Below are positions 43,946 through 56,582 of a stretch of DNA of 64,000 nt, piece after piece. Position numbers and translations under genes: made by a program. How positions within the stretch are numbered: the first letter of the stretch is position 1; every line of letters starts with the position of its first letter. The notes beneath the pieces were generated by a model. That model was given only the letters and a program-made list of their open reading frames with translations, had not been told where the DNA came from and ran no database searches. The DNA is from Panulirus ornatus (Eukaryota > Arthropoda > Malacostraca > Decapoda > Palinuridae), in contig NC_092276.1 in assembly GCF_036320965.1 (NCBI RefSeq), forward strand, positions 6,699,782 to 6,763,781, written 5' to 3'.

Positions 43946-44162
43946 GTAGTATTGAGATGAGTGATTGTAATAAATAAATAAGATTAATTTGGAATTATGG
44001 CAAGATAAGTATGGTTTGATTACTGCTTGCATTCTGTTATGTATTCCCTCATGTTCAGAACTCTAGTATTTTCTTAACAGTTAACAAAAACTGGGTGGAT
44101 GAATATGCTACATAATAAGCAAAGGAAATCAATAGCATATGCATTGATATTGAGAGTTTCTC

Positions 44163-45020
44163 TGTGATTCATAATACAATATTTATTTATTTATTTATTT
44201 TGCTTTGTCGCTGTCTCCCGCGTTTGCGAGGTAGCGCAAGGAAACAGACGAAAGAAATGGCCCAACCCACCCCCATACACAATGTATATACATACACGTC
44301 CACACACGCAAATATACATACCTATACATCTCAATGTACACAGATATATACACACACAGACACATACATATATACCCATGCACACAATTCACACTGTCTG
44401 CCTTTATTCATTCCCATCACCACCTCACCACACATGGAATACCATCCCCCTCCCCCGTCATGTGTGCGAGGTAGCACTAGGAAAAGACAACAAAGGCCCC
44501 ATTCGTTCACACTCAGTCTCTAGCTGTCATGCAGTAATGCCCAAAACCACAGCTCCCTTTCCACATCCAGGCCCCCACACAACTTTCCATGGTTTACCCC
44601 AGACGCTTCACATGCCCTGATTCAATCCACTGACAGCATGTCAACCCCGGTATACCACATCGATCCAATTCACTCTATTCCTTGCCCGCCTTTCACCCTC
44701 CTGCATGTTCAGGCCCCGATCACACAAAATCTTTTTCACTCCATCTTTCCACCTCCAATTTGGTCTCCCACTTCTCCTCATTCCCTCCACCTCCGACACA
44801 TATATCCTCTTGGTCAATCTTTCCTCACTCATTCTTTCCATGTGCCCAAACCATTTCAAAACACCCTCTTCTGCTCTCTCAACCACGCTCTTTTTATTTC
44901 CACATATCTCTCTTACCCTTACATTACTTACTCGATCAAACCACCTCACACCACACATTGTCCTCAAACATCTCATTTCTAGCACATCCACCCTCCTGCG
45001 CACAACTCTATCCATAGCCA
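44163..45020 (-). mobile_element. RTE LINE 3' end downstream of PDIA4, long 3'UTR
   Basis: Minus-oriented: (TTTA)n tail at 44180-44199, long 3'UTR, then a 120-codon open C-terminal region (44641-45033 includes 5' flank) from AMDRVVRRRVDVLEM to DVVYRG. 5'-truncated at about 45020. Confidence 0.87.
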
Positions 45021-45049
45021 CGCCATAGCCCATTTATTCCAAAGTGAGC

Positions 45050-45193
45050 ATGAAGCTTGACAAACCCATGAATGTGTTTCAAAGGGAGCTTAATGAATTT
45101 TCAGAGACTGGTTATATTCAAATACCAGCTCTTTTGCTGGCAAAAAATACTGCAAAAGCAATTGTAAAAGAACTAGTAAAGCTTTTTCTGTAG
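45050..45193 (+). CDS. Small unassigned open frame (47 codons)
   Basis: Immediately right of an RTE 5' edge, the plus strand reads from IYSKVSMKLDKP (first ATG at 45050) through FQRELNEFSETGYIQIPALL and AKNTAKAIVKELVKLFL to TAG. The composition is protein-like, with amphipathic character. It could be the end of an exon cut by the RTE insertion, an old retrocopy or chance. No family was recognised. Confidence 0.2.
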   Translation: MKLDKPMNVFQRELNEFSETGYIQIPALLLAKNTAKAIVKELVKLFL

Positions 45194-45564
45194 AGTTAGT
45201 TACACCCTTCCATTCCAATACCAAAAAAAGGCAGTGTTATGACTATTGTAATCTGCACCTTTCCTTGACACCCATTTCTGTCTTTGATTTCATCCTGTAG
45301 ATAATACTGAAGATTCCTTTTCATGCATGTTTCAACAGAGAAAGGGGATAGATTTTGTAGTTATCTCATCATACAGTTTTGGCATCCCACTCTTCATATT
45401 TTGATAAGTTTGGTTTCAGTATAGTATAAGTGTGTATTGCTCTGATGATTGTGCTACATTGTTCCTTAGATTCACATCTGAAACATTTATGTGAAAAAAA
45501 TAAAATGCAGTTAGATTTGTAATAGGGGAAGTTACAAACTATCAATATTATTTTCTACCCAGTT
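45194..45564. other. Intergenic sequence, nothing recognised
   Basis: AT-rich unique-looking sequence between a small open frame and an old RTE copy. Confidence 0.4.
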
Positions 45565-48500
45565 TTTTAAGGTCCTCATCTCTCAGAATCTTTTTCACTC
45601 CATCCTTCCATCTCCAATTTGACCTCCCCTTTTCCATATTCCCTCCACTTCTGATACACGTACTTTTTGTCAATTTTCTCTTCACTCGCTCTCTCCATGT
45701 ATGCAAAGCATGTCGACACCCTCTTTAGCTCTCTCAATAAAACATTTTTTTATTCCCGCATATCTCTCTTACCCTTTTATTACTTAATCGATCAATCACC
45801 TCAAACCACATATTTTCATAAACATTTCAGTTCTAAAACATCCACCTTCCTTCACACATTCTCATTTATAGCCCATTTCTCATATCCATGTGATATTATT
45901 GGGACTACTATACCTTTAATCATATCCATGTTTGCTATCTCAGATAAAGATTCCTCTTTCCACACATTTTAGTGCTCCTATAACCTTGGCCTCTTCACCC
46001 ATCCTATGACTTGTTTCTGTTTCCATAGTTCCATTCACTGTTATGTTGACTCTTCAGTATCTAAAACACTTCACTTCCCCAATTTTTCTCTATTCATATT
46101 TATGTCTCAACTAACCTGTCCCTCAACCTTGCTGAACCTAATAATCTTGCTGTTATTCACATTTACTCTCAAATTCCTACCTTCACACTCTTTGAAACAG
46201 TCACCAACTTCTTCAGTTTCTTTCTTGATTCTACCACCAGTTGTGTATCTTCAGCAAGCAACAACTGACTCTGTTCCCAGGCCCTCTCATCCCCCACAGA
46301 CTGCACGCTCATCTCTCTCTTTAAGACTCCACCACATCCATTAACAAATTGTACAGCCAAGATGACATCAGACACCCCTGGTGCAGGCCAACCTTCACTT
46401 TGAATCACTTGCTCCTCTCTCTTCGTACTCATACACATGCTTTACACCCTTGATAAAAGCTTTTCACTTCTTGCAACTTTCCTCTCATACCATATATTCT
46501 CAACACCTTCACAGCATCTCTATTAACCTTTTCATATGCTTTCTCCAGATCCATAAATGCCTCATACAAACCCTCTGTTTCTCTCAAGTTTTTCTCACAC
46601 ATTCTTTAAAGCAAACACCTGATCTACACATCCTCTGCCACTTCTGAAACCACACTGTTCTTCCCAAGTCTGCTGCTTTGAATGTGCTTTCACCTCTGTT
46701 ACCACTCTTTCATACAACTCACCAGTTACACTCAAACTTCTACCCCACCTTTATCCCCCTTGCTCTTATACAGTGTATCTCCCAATCATCAGGCACCTCA
46801 ACATGATCCATACATACATTGAAAATCCTAACTTGCCAGTCAGCAACAAGAGTTACCCCTTTCATGAGAAAGTGGAGTGCAGTACTATCCACTCCAACCG
46901 CCTTGCCTTATTTCATCCTGCTTCACCGCCATTTCTCTCTTCACTAATCCAACCTCCATGACTCATCACTTCACATACCACCCTAACACAATCACCTTAC
47001 ATCTACCAACCTATCATCAAACAAATTTAGCAGTCTTTCAAAATGCTCACTTCATTTATTTTTTGCTTCATCACTACATGTTACCATTTCCCTCTTTGCC
47101 CTTTCATTGATGGTCCCTTTTGTTCTGTTTTTAACATTATTAACCTCCGTTTAAAACATCATATTCTCTCTAAAATTTATTTATACTTGCTAACCCCAAC
47201 TCTCATTTGCCCTCTCTTTCAACCTGTTCACCTTCCTCTTGTCTTCCTCCTGCTTTCTCTTATACATCTCCCAGTAATTTACAATACTTCCCTGTAAGTA
47301 CCTTCCAAATGTCTTTTTCTCTTCCACTAGCTACTTCATCCCATCACTTGCTACCCTTTCTAATCTGCTCACCTCCCACCTTCCAAAATATCTTCTCTTT
47401 TTTCTTTCATACTATTCGCCATTTCCCGCGTTAGCGAGGTAGCGTTAAGAACAGAGGACTGGGCTTTTGAGGGAATATCCTCATCTGGCCCCCTTCTCTG
47501 TTCCTTCTTTGGGAAAAAAAACAAAAACAAGAGGGGAGGATTTCCAGCCCCCCGCTCCCTTCCCTTTTAGTCGCCTTCTACGACACGCAGGGAATACGTG
47601 GGAAGTATTCTTTCTCCCCATCCCCAGGGATAAATATCTTATTCCCTCTAAAATTTAATGATACTTGCACACCCCAACTCTCATTTGCTCTCTCTTTCAA
47701 TGTGTTCACCTTCCTTTTGTCCTCTTGCTTTCTCTTATCTCTCAGTCATTTACAGTCCTTCCCTGTAAGTACCTTCCAAATGCCTCTTTTCTCTTTCACT
47801 AGCAATTTTACTTCTACATCCAATCACTAGCTACCCTTTCTAATCTACCCACCTGCCACATTCTGCATGCCACATACTTCTCTTGTACATGCCAGCACTG
47901 CTTCTCTAAATACCTTCCATTTGTCATCCACTCCCTTAGTTTCATTAACTCTCACCTTTTGCCATTCTACACTATCTCTCCTGATATTTCTTTGCACAAG
48001 TCTCTCTCCCAAGCTCACTTATTCTCACCAATAATGTTACCTTTTTTTTAAAAAACCTCTACAAATTATCACCCTACCCCTGCAAGGTAGTGATCAGACA
48101 TCCCAACAGCTGCCTCTTTCAGTACATTCACATCCAAAAGTTTCTCTCTAACACATCCATCAATTAATATGTAATCTGACGATCCCCACTGACCATCTTT
48201 CCCACTTGAATATGTATACTTGTGTTTGTCCCTCTTTTCTAGCCAGATATTGCCAGTCACCAGTCCTTTTACACCACATGACTCCACAAGCTGTTCATTT
48301 CCATTCACTTTACTGAGTACCCCATGTCCCCCAGTTGTACCCTTAGATGCCATGTTGCTCATCTTCACATTTGAATTGCTCATCACTGATACGTGGTCTC
48401 TTACATCAAAATTGGCAACACTCAAAACAATATCCCTGCATAATCTTTATGACCAGGTGCATAAGTGCTAATAATCACCGATCTCTCACAATCTCTTTTC

Positions 48501-48850
48501 ATTTTTACCCATATCAGTTTAGAGCTCACTTCCCTACACTGTGTCACACACTGCCACAACTCCTGCTTCAGTAGTAGTGCTACTCCATCCTTTACTCTTG
48601 CTCATTCACCAACCCCTGACTACTCCTAAGACATTAACAAACCATTCTTTTCCTTAATCCTTGAACTACCTATATCTTCTTTCTTTTTATCTTAGTTATA
48701 TCCACATATGTTTAGACACTCTAGCCTGAGCCTTCAAGGAGGATGAGCACTCCTTGCTTGGCTTCTTATGTTTCACCTTTTAGAAATTGAAATGAAAGGA
48801 GGGATTTCCCAGCCCCCAGTCCCACCCCCATTAGTCTCCTGTGACATATA
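45565..48850 (-). mobile_element. Old near-full-length RTE LINE, interrupted by a non-autonomous element
   Basis: The minus strand shows the whole RTE in order: 5'UTR remnant (48780-48850), endonuclease with decayed catalytic loops (48069-48425: MSNSNVKMSNM for GDLNAKV, SDYILIDG, MSDHYLAG), linker (47640-47960), then after the insertion at 47398-47636 RT blocks (46169-46438 has QLLLAEDTQLV for motif C) and C-terminal remnants to 45565. Divergence and many frameshifts mark it as one of the oldest copies. No typical 3'UTR was seen. Confidence 0.8.
47398..47636 (-). mobile_element. RTE-derived non-autonomous element inside the old RTE
   Basis: Minus-oriented, from CTTTCATACTATTCGCCATT to CATCCCCAGGGATA. 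The host RTE sequence CCAAAATATCTT is repeated as AAATATCTT on both sides, a 9 bp target-site duplication, and the interrupted RTE reading resumes exactly after it. Confidence 0.85.
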
Positions 48851-51325
48851 AACAATAAGGAAAAAGATGAGAGCAAATGATGTAAGGGGAGTGGGGGATG
48901 GAATGGGATGTATTTAGGGAGCACTGATGGCTTGCACAAAAGATGCCTATGGCTTGAGAAAGGTGGGATATGGGCAGATCAGAAAGGGTAATGAGTGGTG
49001 GGATGAAGAAATAAGATTGTTTGTGAAAGAGAAGAGAAAGGCATTTGGACGATTTTTGCGGGGAAATAGTGCAAATGACTGGGAGGTGTATGAAAGAAAG
49101 AGGCAGGAGGTCAAGAGGAAGGTGCAAGAGGGCATATGAGAGTTGGGGTGAGAGAGTATGGTTAAATTCTAGGGAGAATAAAAAGATGTTTTGGAAGGAG
49201 GTAAATAAAGTACGTAAGACAAGAGATCAGATGGGAATATTGGTGAAGGGGGCTAATGGGGAGGTAATAGCAAGTAGTGGTGAAGTGAGAAGATGGAGTG
49301 AGTATTTTGAAGGTTTGTTGAATGTATTTGATGATAGAGTGGCAGATATAGGGTGTTTTGGTCAAGGTGGTGTGCGAAGTGAGAGGGTCAGGGAGAATGG
49401 TTTGGTAAACAGAGAAGAAGCATTGAAAGCTTTGCGGAAGATGAAAGCCTGCAAGGCGGCGGGTTTGGATGGTATTGCAGTGGACTTTATTAAAAAAGGG
49501 GGTGACTGTGTTGTTGACTGGTTAGTGAGGATATTCAATGTCTGTATGTTCATGGTGATGCCTGAGGATTGGCAGAATGCATGCATAGTGCCATTGTACA
49601 AAGACAAAGGGGGTGAAGGTGAGAGTTCAAATTACAGAGGTATAAGTTTGTTGAGTATTCCTGGGAAATTATGTAGGAGGGTATTGATTGAGAGGGTGAA
49701 GGAATGTACAGAGCATCAGATTGGGGAAGAGCAGTATGGTTTCAGAAGTGGTAGAGGATGTGTGGATCAGGTGTCTGCTTTGAAGAATGTATGTGAGAAA
49801 TACTTAGAAAAACAGATGGATTTGTTTGTAACATTTATGGATCTGGAGAAGGCATATGATAGAGTTGATAGAGATGCTCTGTCGAAGGTATTAAGAGTAT
49901 ATGGCGTGGAAGGGAATTTGCTAGAAGCAGTGAAAATTTTTTATCAAGGATGTAAGGCATGTTTACAAGTAGGAAGAGAGGAAAGTGATTAGTTCCCAGT
50001 GAATGTTGGTTTGTGGCAGGGGTGTGTGATGTCTCCATGGTTGTTTAATTTGTTAATGGATGGGGTTATTAGTGAGGTGAATGCAAGAGTTTTGGAGATA
50101 GGGGCAAGTATGCAGTCTGTTGTGGATGAGAGAGCTTGGGAAGTGAGTCAGTAGTTTTTGCTGATGATATAGCGCTGGTGGATGATTCAGGTGAGAAACT
50201 GCAGAAGCTGGTGACTGAGTTTGGTAAAGTGTGTGAGAGAAGAAAACTGAGAGTAAATGTGAATAAGAGCAAGGTTATTAGGTTCCGTAGGGTTGAGGGA
50301 TAAGTCAATTGGGAGGTAAGTTTGAATGGAGAAAAAATGGAGAAAGAAGTGTTTTAGATATCTGGCAGTGGATTTAGCAGCAGATGAAACCATGGCAATG
50401 GAAGTGAGTCACAGAGTGCTGGAGGAGGCGAAGGTTCTGGGAGCGTTTAAGAATGTGTGGAAGGTGAGAACATTATCTCGGAAAGCAAAAGTGGGTATGT
50501 TTGAAGGAATAGGGGTTTGAACAATTTTATATGATTGCGAGGCGTGGGCTATAGATAGGGTTGTGCGGAGGAGGGTGGATGTGCTGGAAATGAAATGTTT
50601 GAAGACAATATGTGGTGTTAGGTGGTTTGATCAAGTAAGTCATGAAAGAGTAAAAGAGATGTGTAGTATTAAAGAGTGTGGTTGAGAGAGCAGAAGAGAG
50701 TGTATTGAAGTGATTTGGTCACATGGAGGGAATGAGTGAGGAAAGGTTGACAAAGAGGATATATGTGTCAGAGGTGGAGGGAACAAGAAGTGGGAGACCA
50801 AATTGGAGGTGGAAGGATGGAGTGAAAAAGATTTTGAGTGATTGGGGCCTGAACATAGAGGAGGGTGAAAGGCGTGCAAGGAATAGTGTGAATTGGAATG
50901 ATGTGGTATACCAGGGTGGAAGTGCTGTTAATGGTTTGAACCAGGGCATGTGAAGTGTTTGGGGTAAACCATGGAAAGTTTTGTGGGGCCTGGATGTGGA
51001 AAGGGAGCTGTGGTTTCGGTGCATTACACATGACAGCTAGAGACTGAGTGTGAACGAATGTGGCCTTTGTTGTCTTTTCTTAGCGCTACCTTGCGCACGT
51101 AGGGGAGGGGGGCGATGGATGAAGGCAGCAATTATGAATATGTACATGTGTATGTATGTATATGTATGTATACTTTGAAATGTACAGGTATGTATATGTG
51201 TGTGTGTGGACGTGTATGTATATACATGTGTATGTGGGTGGTTTGGGCCATTCTTTCGTCTGTTTCCTTGTGCTTCCTCCCAAACGCGGGAGACAGCGAC
51301 AAAGTATATAAATAGATAAAATGAT
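48851..51325 (+). mobile_element. RTE LINE, intermediate age, 5'-truncated at the recurrent site
   Basis: Starts AAGGAAAAAGATGAGAGCAA, within a few bases of the truncation point of the copies at 17343 and 34216. The main open frame is 49045-49992 (315 codons, linker to VGREES). It is followed by a stop, a damaged motif C (in-frame TAG before FADD, then GATATAGCGCTG) and a broken C-terminus. The 3'UTR carries its own internal deletion around 51112 and ends GACAAAGTATATAAATAG. Confidence 0.87.
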
Positions 51326-53477
51326 TCTTTCTTCCCTATCCTGGGGATTACATTTATTTTTCATAATTTATTTAGTGTTTCTGATGTTTGTTATTTTCGT
51401 ACATAAAATGATTTTCCAATCTTTTGCCTGGGAATGCAGTCCAAGTATATGTTACATCAATGAGAAAATCTTTTTTTATTAATGTTGTTTTGAATAGTTA
51501 CATTTCCAGAACACCGAGATGACAATAATCAAAGCCTATCTCTACTTTAAGTATTTGTTTGGAACCACACCAGTTTGTACCAAGATGCATGTTATAATGC
51601 AAGTTTGAAGTTAGTTCTTATTAGTCATTAATTCCCTGTTGGTTACATTCCAGAATACAGGCATTCCTCACTTTGCACTGTTCGTTAGTTCCAAAAAAAG
51701 TGAAACTGTTTTTCTATGAATACCAATAGGTTTATTCATTACCCCTCAAAAAAAAGAAAAATTACATGGAATAACAAAAGCATAACATATTTGGTTCCAT
51801 GGGCATTATTTATAACTTGCAAAATAGTAGTATGCTATTCATGAATATATTGAAATATAATTGGTTGCATTAATGAAGTTTTCATACCTTTTAAATGTGT
51901 CAAACCACCCCCTGCTTGCATTATTATCCTTGACATCAAACCCTCCCCAGGATAATCATTTAGACTCAGACTACTAGCTTTTGCTGATGTGATTGTAAAT
52001 TTGAAGGCACATGGCACAAGTAATATTCTTTATCTAAATACTTAAGGGCTTTTCGGTTTCAATTTCAGCTCTACTTCTGCTTAAAAGTAGGTAAAAGAAC
52101 GTCTTTCCATATTATTTTCTTTTCAGTTTTGAGAATTGTCCTTACCATTGTTAAGCCAAATATTATGATCAGCATACTTTGTGTTGACGTTCGCTTGCTT
52201 CATTATGCTAAATTACATCTAGTTTAACCATCAAGAGCATGATAGGAAACAGTGATTAGCATAAACTGAATTAAGGTATCGAATAAAAAGCATTATAGCA
52301 AAACTGTGGCAAGTAAAGCATTGTAAAGTGAAAACAACCTGTTTACCTTCATGTTCACAATTAGTAACATGGGAACAATGGCTATTTCACTGAAAAATTA
52401 GAAGTATGTTTTAGCTTCTTTTACAAAATCATTTCACATGCAATTGCCTGTGGCAACTGTGAGAGTAGCTGCTCATTGCTAATTTGCAATTCCACTGATG
52501 CATAATTCTTTTAACTCTGTGATCCATTAAACCTGATTTTGTTAAAGTACCTTAGGTGTTCATAAAATATTTGATAATGCAAATTTTTCTTTATATGCAT
52601 CAGAAGATGTTAGTGCAGAAGTGTTCAGTAGATTTGTAACTGTATGGTTTCTATACACATAATCCAAATATATTTACCATTTCATGTCAAGTGATACTAA
52701 TATAAAAAAAGGAAGAAAAACTAACAGTAATGCAGTAATTTCCAGTATTAAACTGCAGACATAACTGACACTGAAAAAAATGGAAAGTTGTTAAATGCAT
52801 TGTTTGCATACAGTTAAGTGTTGCCAAGTTTGTGACCACATTGTGATGTGTTAATTTTAAAGGTATAAGCAGAGATTGTCATTTGTATGCTATGATTCTT
52901 TAAGCGTGGAGGGTTATCTTCTGTCCTGGCAGGTGCCTGCATATTTGTTGAAAATTTTATTAAAGGGCTCATGTTCCATATACATGTAATGTACATAAGG
53001 TTTACTTTTGTCATACGTTTCCTAGTTCATTTGTTAGAATTTTTTCTAATTTTCTAAAATAAACAAGTAAGGTAATATGAGTTTGAATCTTGTTAAACAT
53101 CCACACCCTTTGTTTATTATGTAGATTAGTAAATTTTGTAGATTTGTATGGCTTTAATTTCTTAGTTGTAGAATTAGTTTTTGGGTTATATACACATAGG
53201 GTTTGCATTATTTCTTGCCTCTCAGGATACTGCATATAATTATAATTCTTTAATTATATATATAACCATGAACCCCAAATTTTCACATAGATGTTAAATT
53301 TAGTTTTTAGTACATCTTTATAGGTCTCTCCCACTGTTTATTATAAAGATAACTTCCATAATTGGGTTTTAAGTGGTCCAGAATCATGATGTTCATTGTT
53401 TCTACTGTGATATCCACTACAACTAGTTTACATTTCTTTTTGGCGAGTCTTTGCCAATAGTTTTTTTTGCAATTTGT
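51326..53477. other. Unique intergenic sequence, nothing recognised
   Basis: The longest repeat-free stretch in the window. AT-rich, with only short open frames and no splice-flanked coding candidate or RNA gene that I could support. Confidence 0.5.
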
Positions 53478-53795
53478 AATGTGGCCTTTGTTGTCTTTTC
53501 CTAGCACTACCTTGCGCACATTTTGGGGGAGGGGGTGGTTATTTCATGTGTGGCGGGGTGGCGATGGGAATAAAGGCATGACAGTATGAATTATGTGCAT
53601 GTGTATATATGTATATGTCTTTGTGTGTATATATATGTAAACGTTGAGATGTACAGGTATGTATATCTGTGTGTATGAACGTGTATGTATATACATGTGT
53701 ATGTGGGTGGGTTGGGCCATTCTTTCGTCTGTTTCCTTACGTTACCTCGCTAACGCGGGAGACAGTGACAAAGCAAAATAATAATAGAAATAGAT
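53478..53795 (+). mobile_element. RTE 3'UTR-only copy
   Basis: From GTAATGTGGCCTTTGTTGTC to GACAGTGACAAAGCAAAATA. Contains both the internal TAGCACTACCTTGCGCACA and the terminal GTTACCTCGCTAACGCGGG motifs of the long 3'UTR. Confidence 0.8.
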
Positions 53796-53814
53796 ATATA
53801 ATTTTTTTTCCTTT

Positions 53815-55042
53815 TTTTGCTTTGTCGCTGTCTCCTGCGTTAGCGAGGTAGCGCAAGGAAACAGACGAAAGAATGGCCCAACCCACCCACATACACATGT
53901 ATATACATACACGTTCATACACAAATATACATACCTGTACATCTCAACGTTTACATATATATACACACACAGACATATACATATATACACATGTACATAA
54001 TTCATACTGTCTGCCTTTATTCATTCCCATTGCCACCTCGCCACACATGAAATAACAACCCCCTCCCCCCCCTCATGTGTGCAAGGTAGTGCTAGGAAAA
54101 GACAACAAAGGCCCCATTCGTTCACACTCAGTCTCTAGCTGTCATGTAATAATGCGCTGAAACCACAGCTCCCTTTCCACATCCAGGCCCCACAGAACTT
54201 TCCATGGTTTACCCCAGACGCTTCAGATGCCCTGGTTCAATTCATTGACAGCACGTCGACCCCGGTATACCACATCATTCCAATTCACACACCCCTGCCG
54301 CAAACCTACATTCACTGAGAACCAATCACTTTCTTCTCTTCCTACACATACACTGTGACTCACTTCCGCTTCCATGGTTCCATCCACTGCCAAATCCACT
54401 CCCAGATATCTAAAACACTTCACTTTCTCCAGTTTTTCTCCATTCAAACTTACCTCCCAATTGACTTGTCCCTCAACCCTTCTGTACCTAATAACCATGC
54501 TCTTATTCACATTTACTCTTGGCTTTCATCTCTCACACACTTTACCAAACACTCAGTCACCAACTTCTGCAGTTTTTCACTCGAATCAGCCACCAGCATT
54601 GTATCATCAGTGAACAGCAACTGACCCGCTTCCCAAGCCCTCTCATCCACAACAGACTGCATACTTGCCCCTCTCTCCAATATTCTTGCATTCACCTTCC
54701 TAACAACCCCATCCATAAACAAATTAAACAACCATGGAGACATCACGCATCCCTGCTGCAAACCAACATTCACTGGGAACCAATCACTTTGCTCTCTTCC
54801 TACTTGTACACATGCCTTACACATCAATAAAAACTTTTCACTGCGTCTAGCAACTTGCCTCCCACACCATATACTCTTAATAACTTCCACAGAGCATCTC
54901 TATCAACTCTATCATATGCCCTCTTGAGATCCATAAATGCTACATACAAATCCATTTGTTTTTCTAAGTATTTCTCACATACATTCCTCAAAGCAAACAC
55001 CTGATCCACACATCCTCTATCACTTCTGAAACCACATTGCTC
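53815..55042 (-). mobile_element. RTE LINE with scrambled internal order
   Basis: Minus-oriented long 3'UTR (53818-54230), then a shortened ORF. Open pieces are 54513-54890 (RT to motif C: LLFTDDTMLV) and 54824-55171 (RT start). The frame 54223-54510 joins, in frame, CFRYLGVDLAVDGTMEAEVS to an earlier RT segment (VCVGREESDWFSVNVGLRQG) and then to the ORF end (NWNDVVYRGRRA), so part of the RT appears twice and most of the C-terminus is missing. Confidence 0.85.
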
Positions 55043-55045
55043 TTC

Positions 55046-56460
55046 CCCAGTGTCTACGTGTGTATATATGTATACGTCTGTGTTTGTATATGCATGTATA
55101 CATTGAATTGTTTGCTTTGAAGAATGTATGTGAGAAATACTTAGAAAAGCAAATGGATTTGTATGTAGCATTTATGGATCTGGAGAAGGCATATGATAGA
55201 GTTGATAGAGATGCTCTGTGGAAGTTATTAAGAGTATATGGTGTGGGAGGCAAGTTGTTAGAAGCAGTGAAAAGTTTTTATCGAGGATGTAAGGCATGTG
55301 TACGTGTAGGAAGAAAGGAAAGTGATTGGTTCTCAGTGAATGTAGGTTTGCGGCAGGGGTGTGTGATGTCTCCATGGTTGTTTAATTTGTTTATGGATGG
55401 GGTTGTTAGGGAGGTGAATGCAAGAGTTTTGGAAAGAGGGGCAAGTATGAAGTCTGTTGGGGATGAGAGAGCTTGGGAAGTGAGTCAGTTGTTGTTCGCT
55501 GATGATACAGCGCTGGTGGCTGATTCATGTGAGGAACTGCAGAAGCTGGTGACTGAGTTTGGTAAAGTGTGTGAAAGAAGAAAGTTAAGAGTAAATGTGA
55601 ATAAGAGCAAGGTTATTAGGTACAGTAGGGTTGAGGGTCAAGTCAATTGGGAGATAAGTTTGAATGGAAAAAAACTGGAGGAAGTAAAGTGTTTTAGATA
55701 TCTGGGAGTGGATCTGGCAGCAGATGGAACCATGGAAGCGGAAGTGGATCATAGGGTGGGGGAGGGGGCGAAAATTCTGGGAGCCTTGAAGAATGTGTGG
55801 AAGTCGAGAACAGTATCTCGGAAAGCAAAAATGGGTATGTTTGAAGGAATAGTGGTTCCAATAATGTTGTATGGTTGCGAGGCGTGGGCTATGGATAGAG
55901 TTGTGCGCAGGAGGATGGATGTGCTGGAAATGAGATGTTTGAGGACAATGTGTGGTGTGAGGTGGTTTGATCGAGTAAGTAACGTAAGGGTAAGAGAGAT
56001 GTGTGGAAATAAAAAGAGCGTGGTTGAGAGAGCAGAAGAGGGTGTTTTGAAATGGTTTGGGCACATGGAGAGAATGAGTGAGGAAAGATTGACCAAGAAG
56101 ATATATGTGTTGGAGGTGGAGGGAACGAGGAGAAGTGGGAGACCAAATTGGAGGTGGAAAGATGGAGTGAAAAAATTTTGTGTGATCGGGGCCTGAACAT
56201 GCAGGAGGGTGAAAGGAGGGCAAAGAATAGAGTGAATTGGATCGATGTGGTATACCCGGGTTGACGTGCTGTCAGTGGATTGAATCAGGGCATGTGAAGC
56301 GTCTGGGGTAAACCATGGAAAGCTGTGTAGGTATGTATATTTGCGTGTGTGGACGCATGTATATACATGTGTATGGGGGTGGGTTGGGCCGTTTCTTTCG
56401 TCTGTTTCCTTGCGCTACCTCGCAAACGCGGGAGACAGCAACAAAGCAAAAAAAAAAAAA
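55046..56460 (+). mobile_element. Young RTE LINE, short-3'UTR type, 5'-truncated
   Basis: About 55 bp of GTATATATGTATACG-type 3'UTR sequence precede a body starting at FALKNVCEKYLEKQMD. The open frame 55060-56196 (378 codons; its first ~17 codons are 3'UTR-derived) covers RT motif A, GLRQGCVMSPWLF, LLFADDTALV and the C-terminal region. One base lost from the AAAAAGATT run near 56177 shifts the last ~30 codons. Short 3'UTR and poly(A) tail at about 56445-56461. Confidence 0.88.
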
Positions 56461-56582
56461 AATATTGAATTGTATAGGTATGTATATGTGTGTGTGGGCA
56501 TTTATGTATATACATGTGTATGTGGGTGGGTTGGGCCATTCTTTTGTCAGTTTTCTTTATTTATACTTATTCCTTTATTTCT
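56461..56582 (+). mobile_element. RTE 3'-terminal fragment
   Basis: ATTGAATTGTATAGGTATGT through GTGGGTGGGTTGGGCCATTC, then TTTTGTCAG and T-rich sequence. 3' UTR only. Confidence 0.65.
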
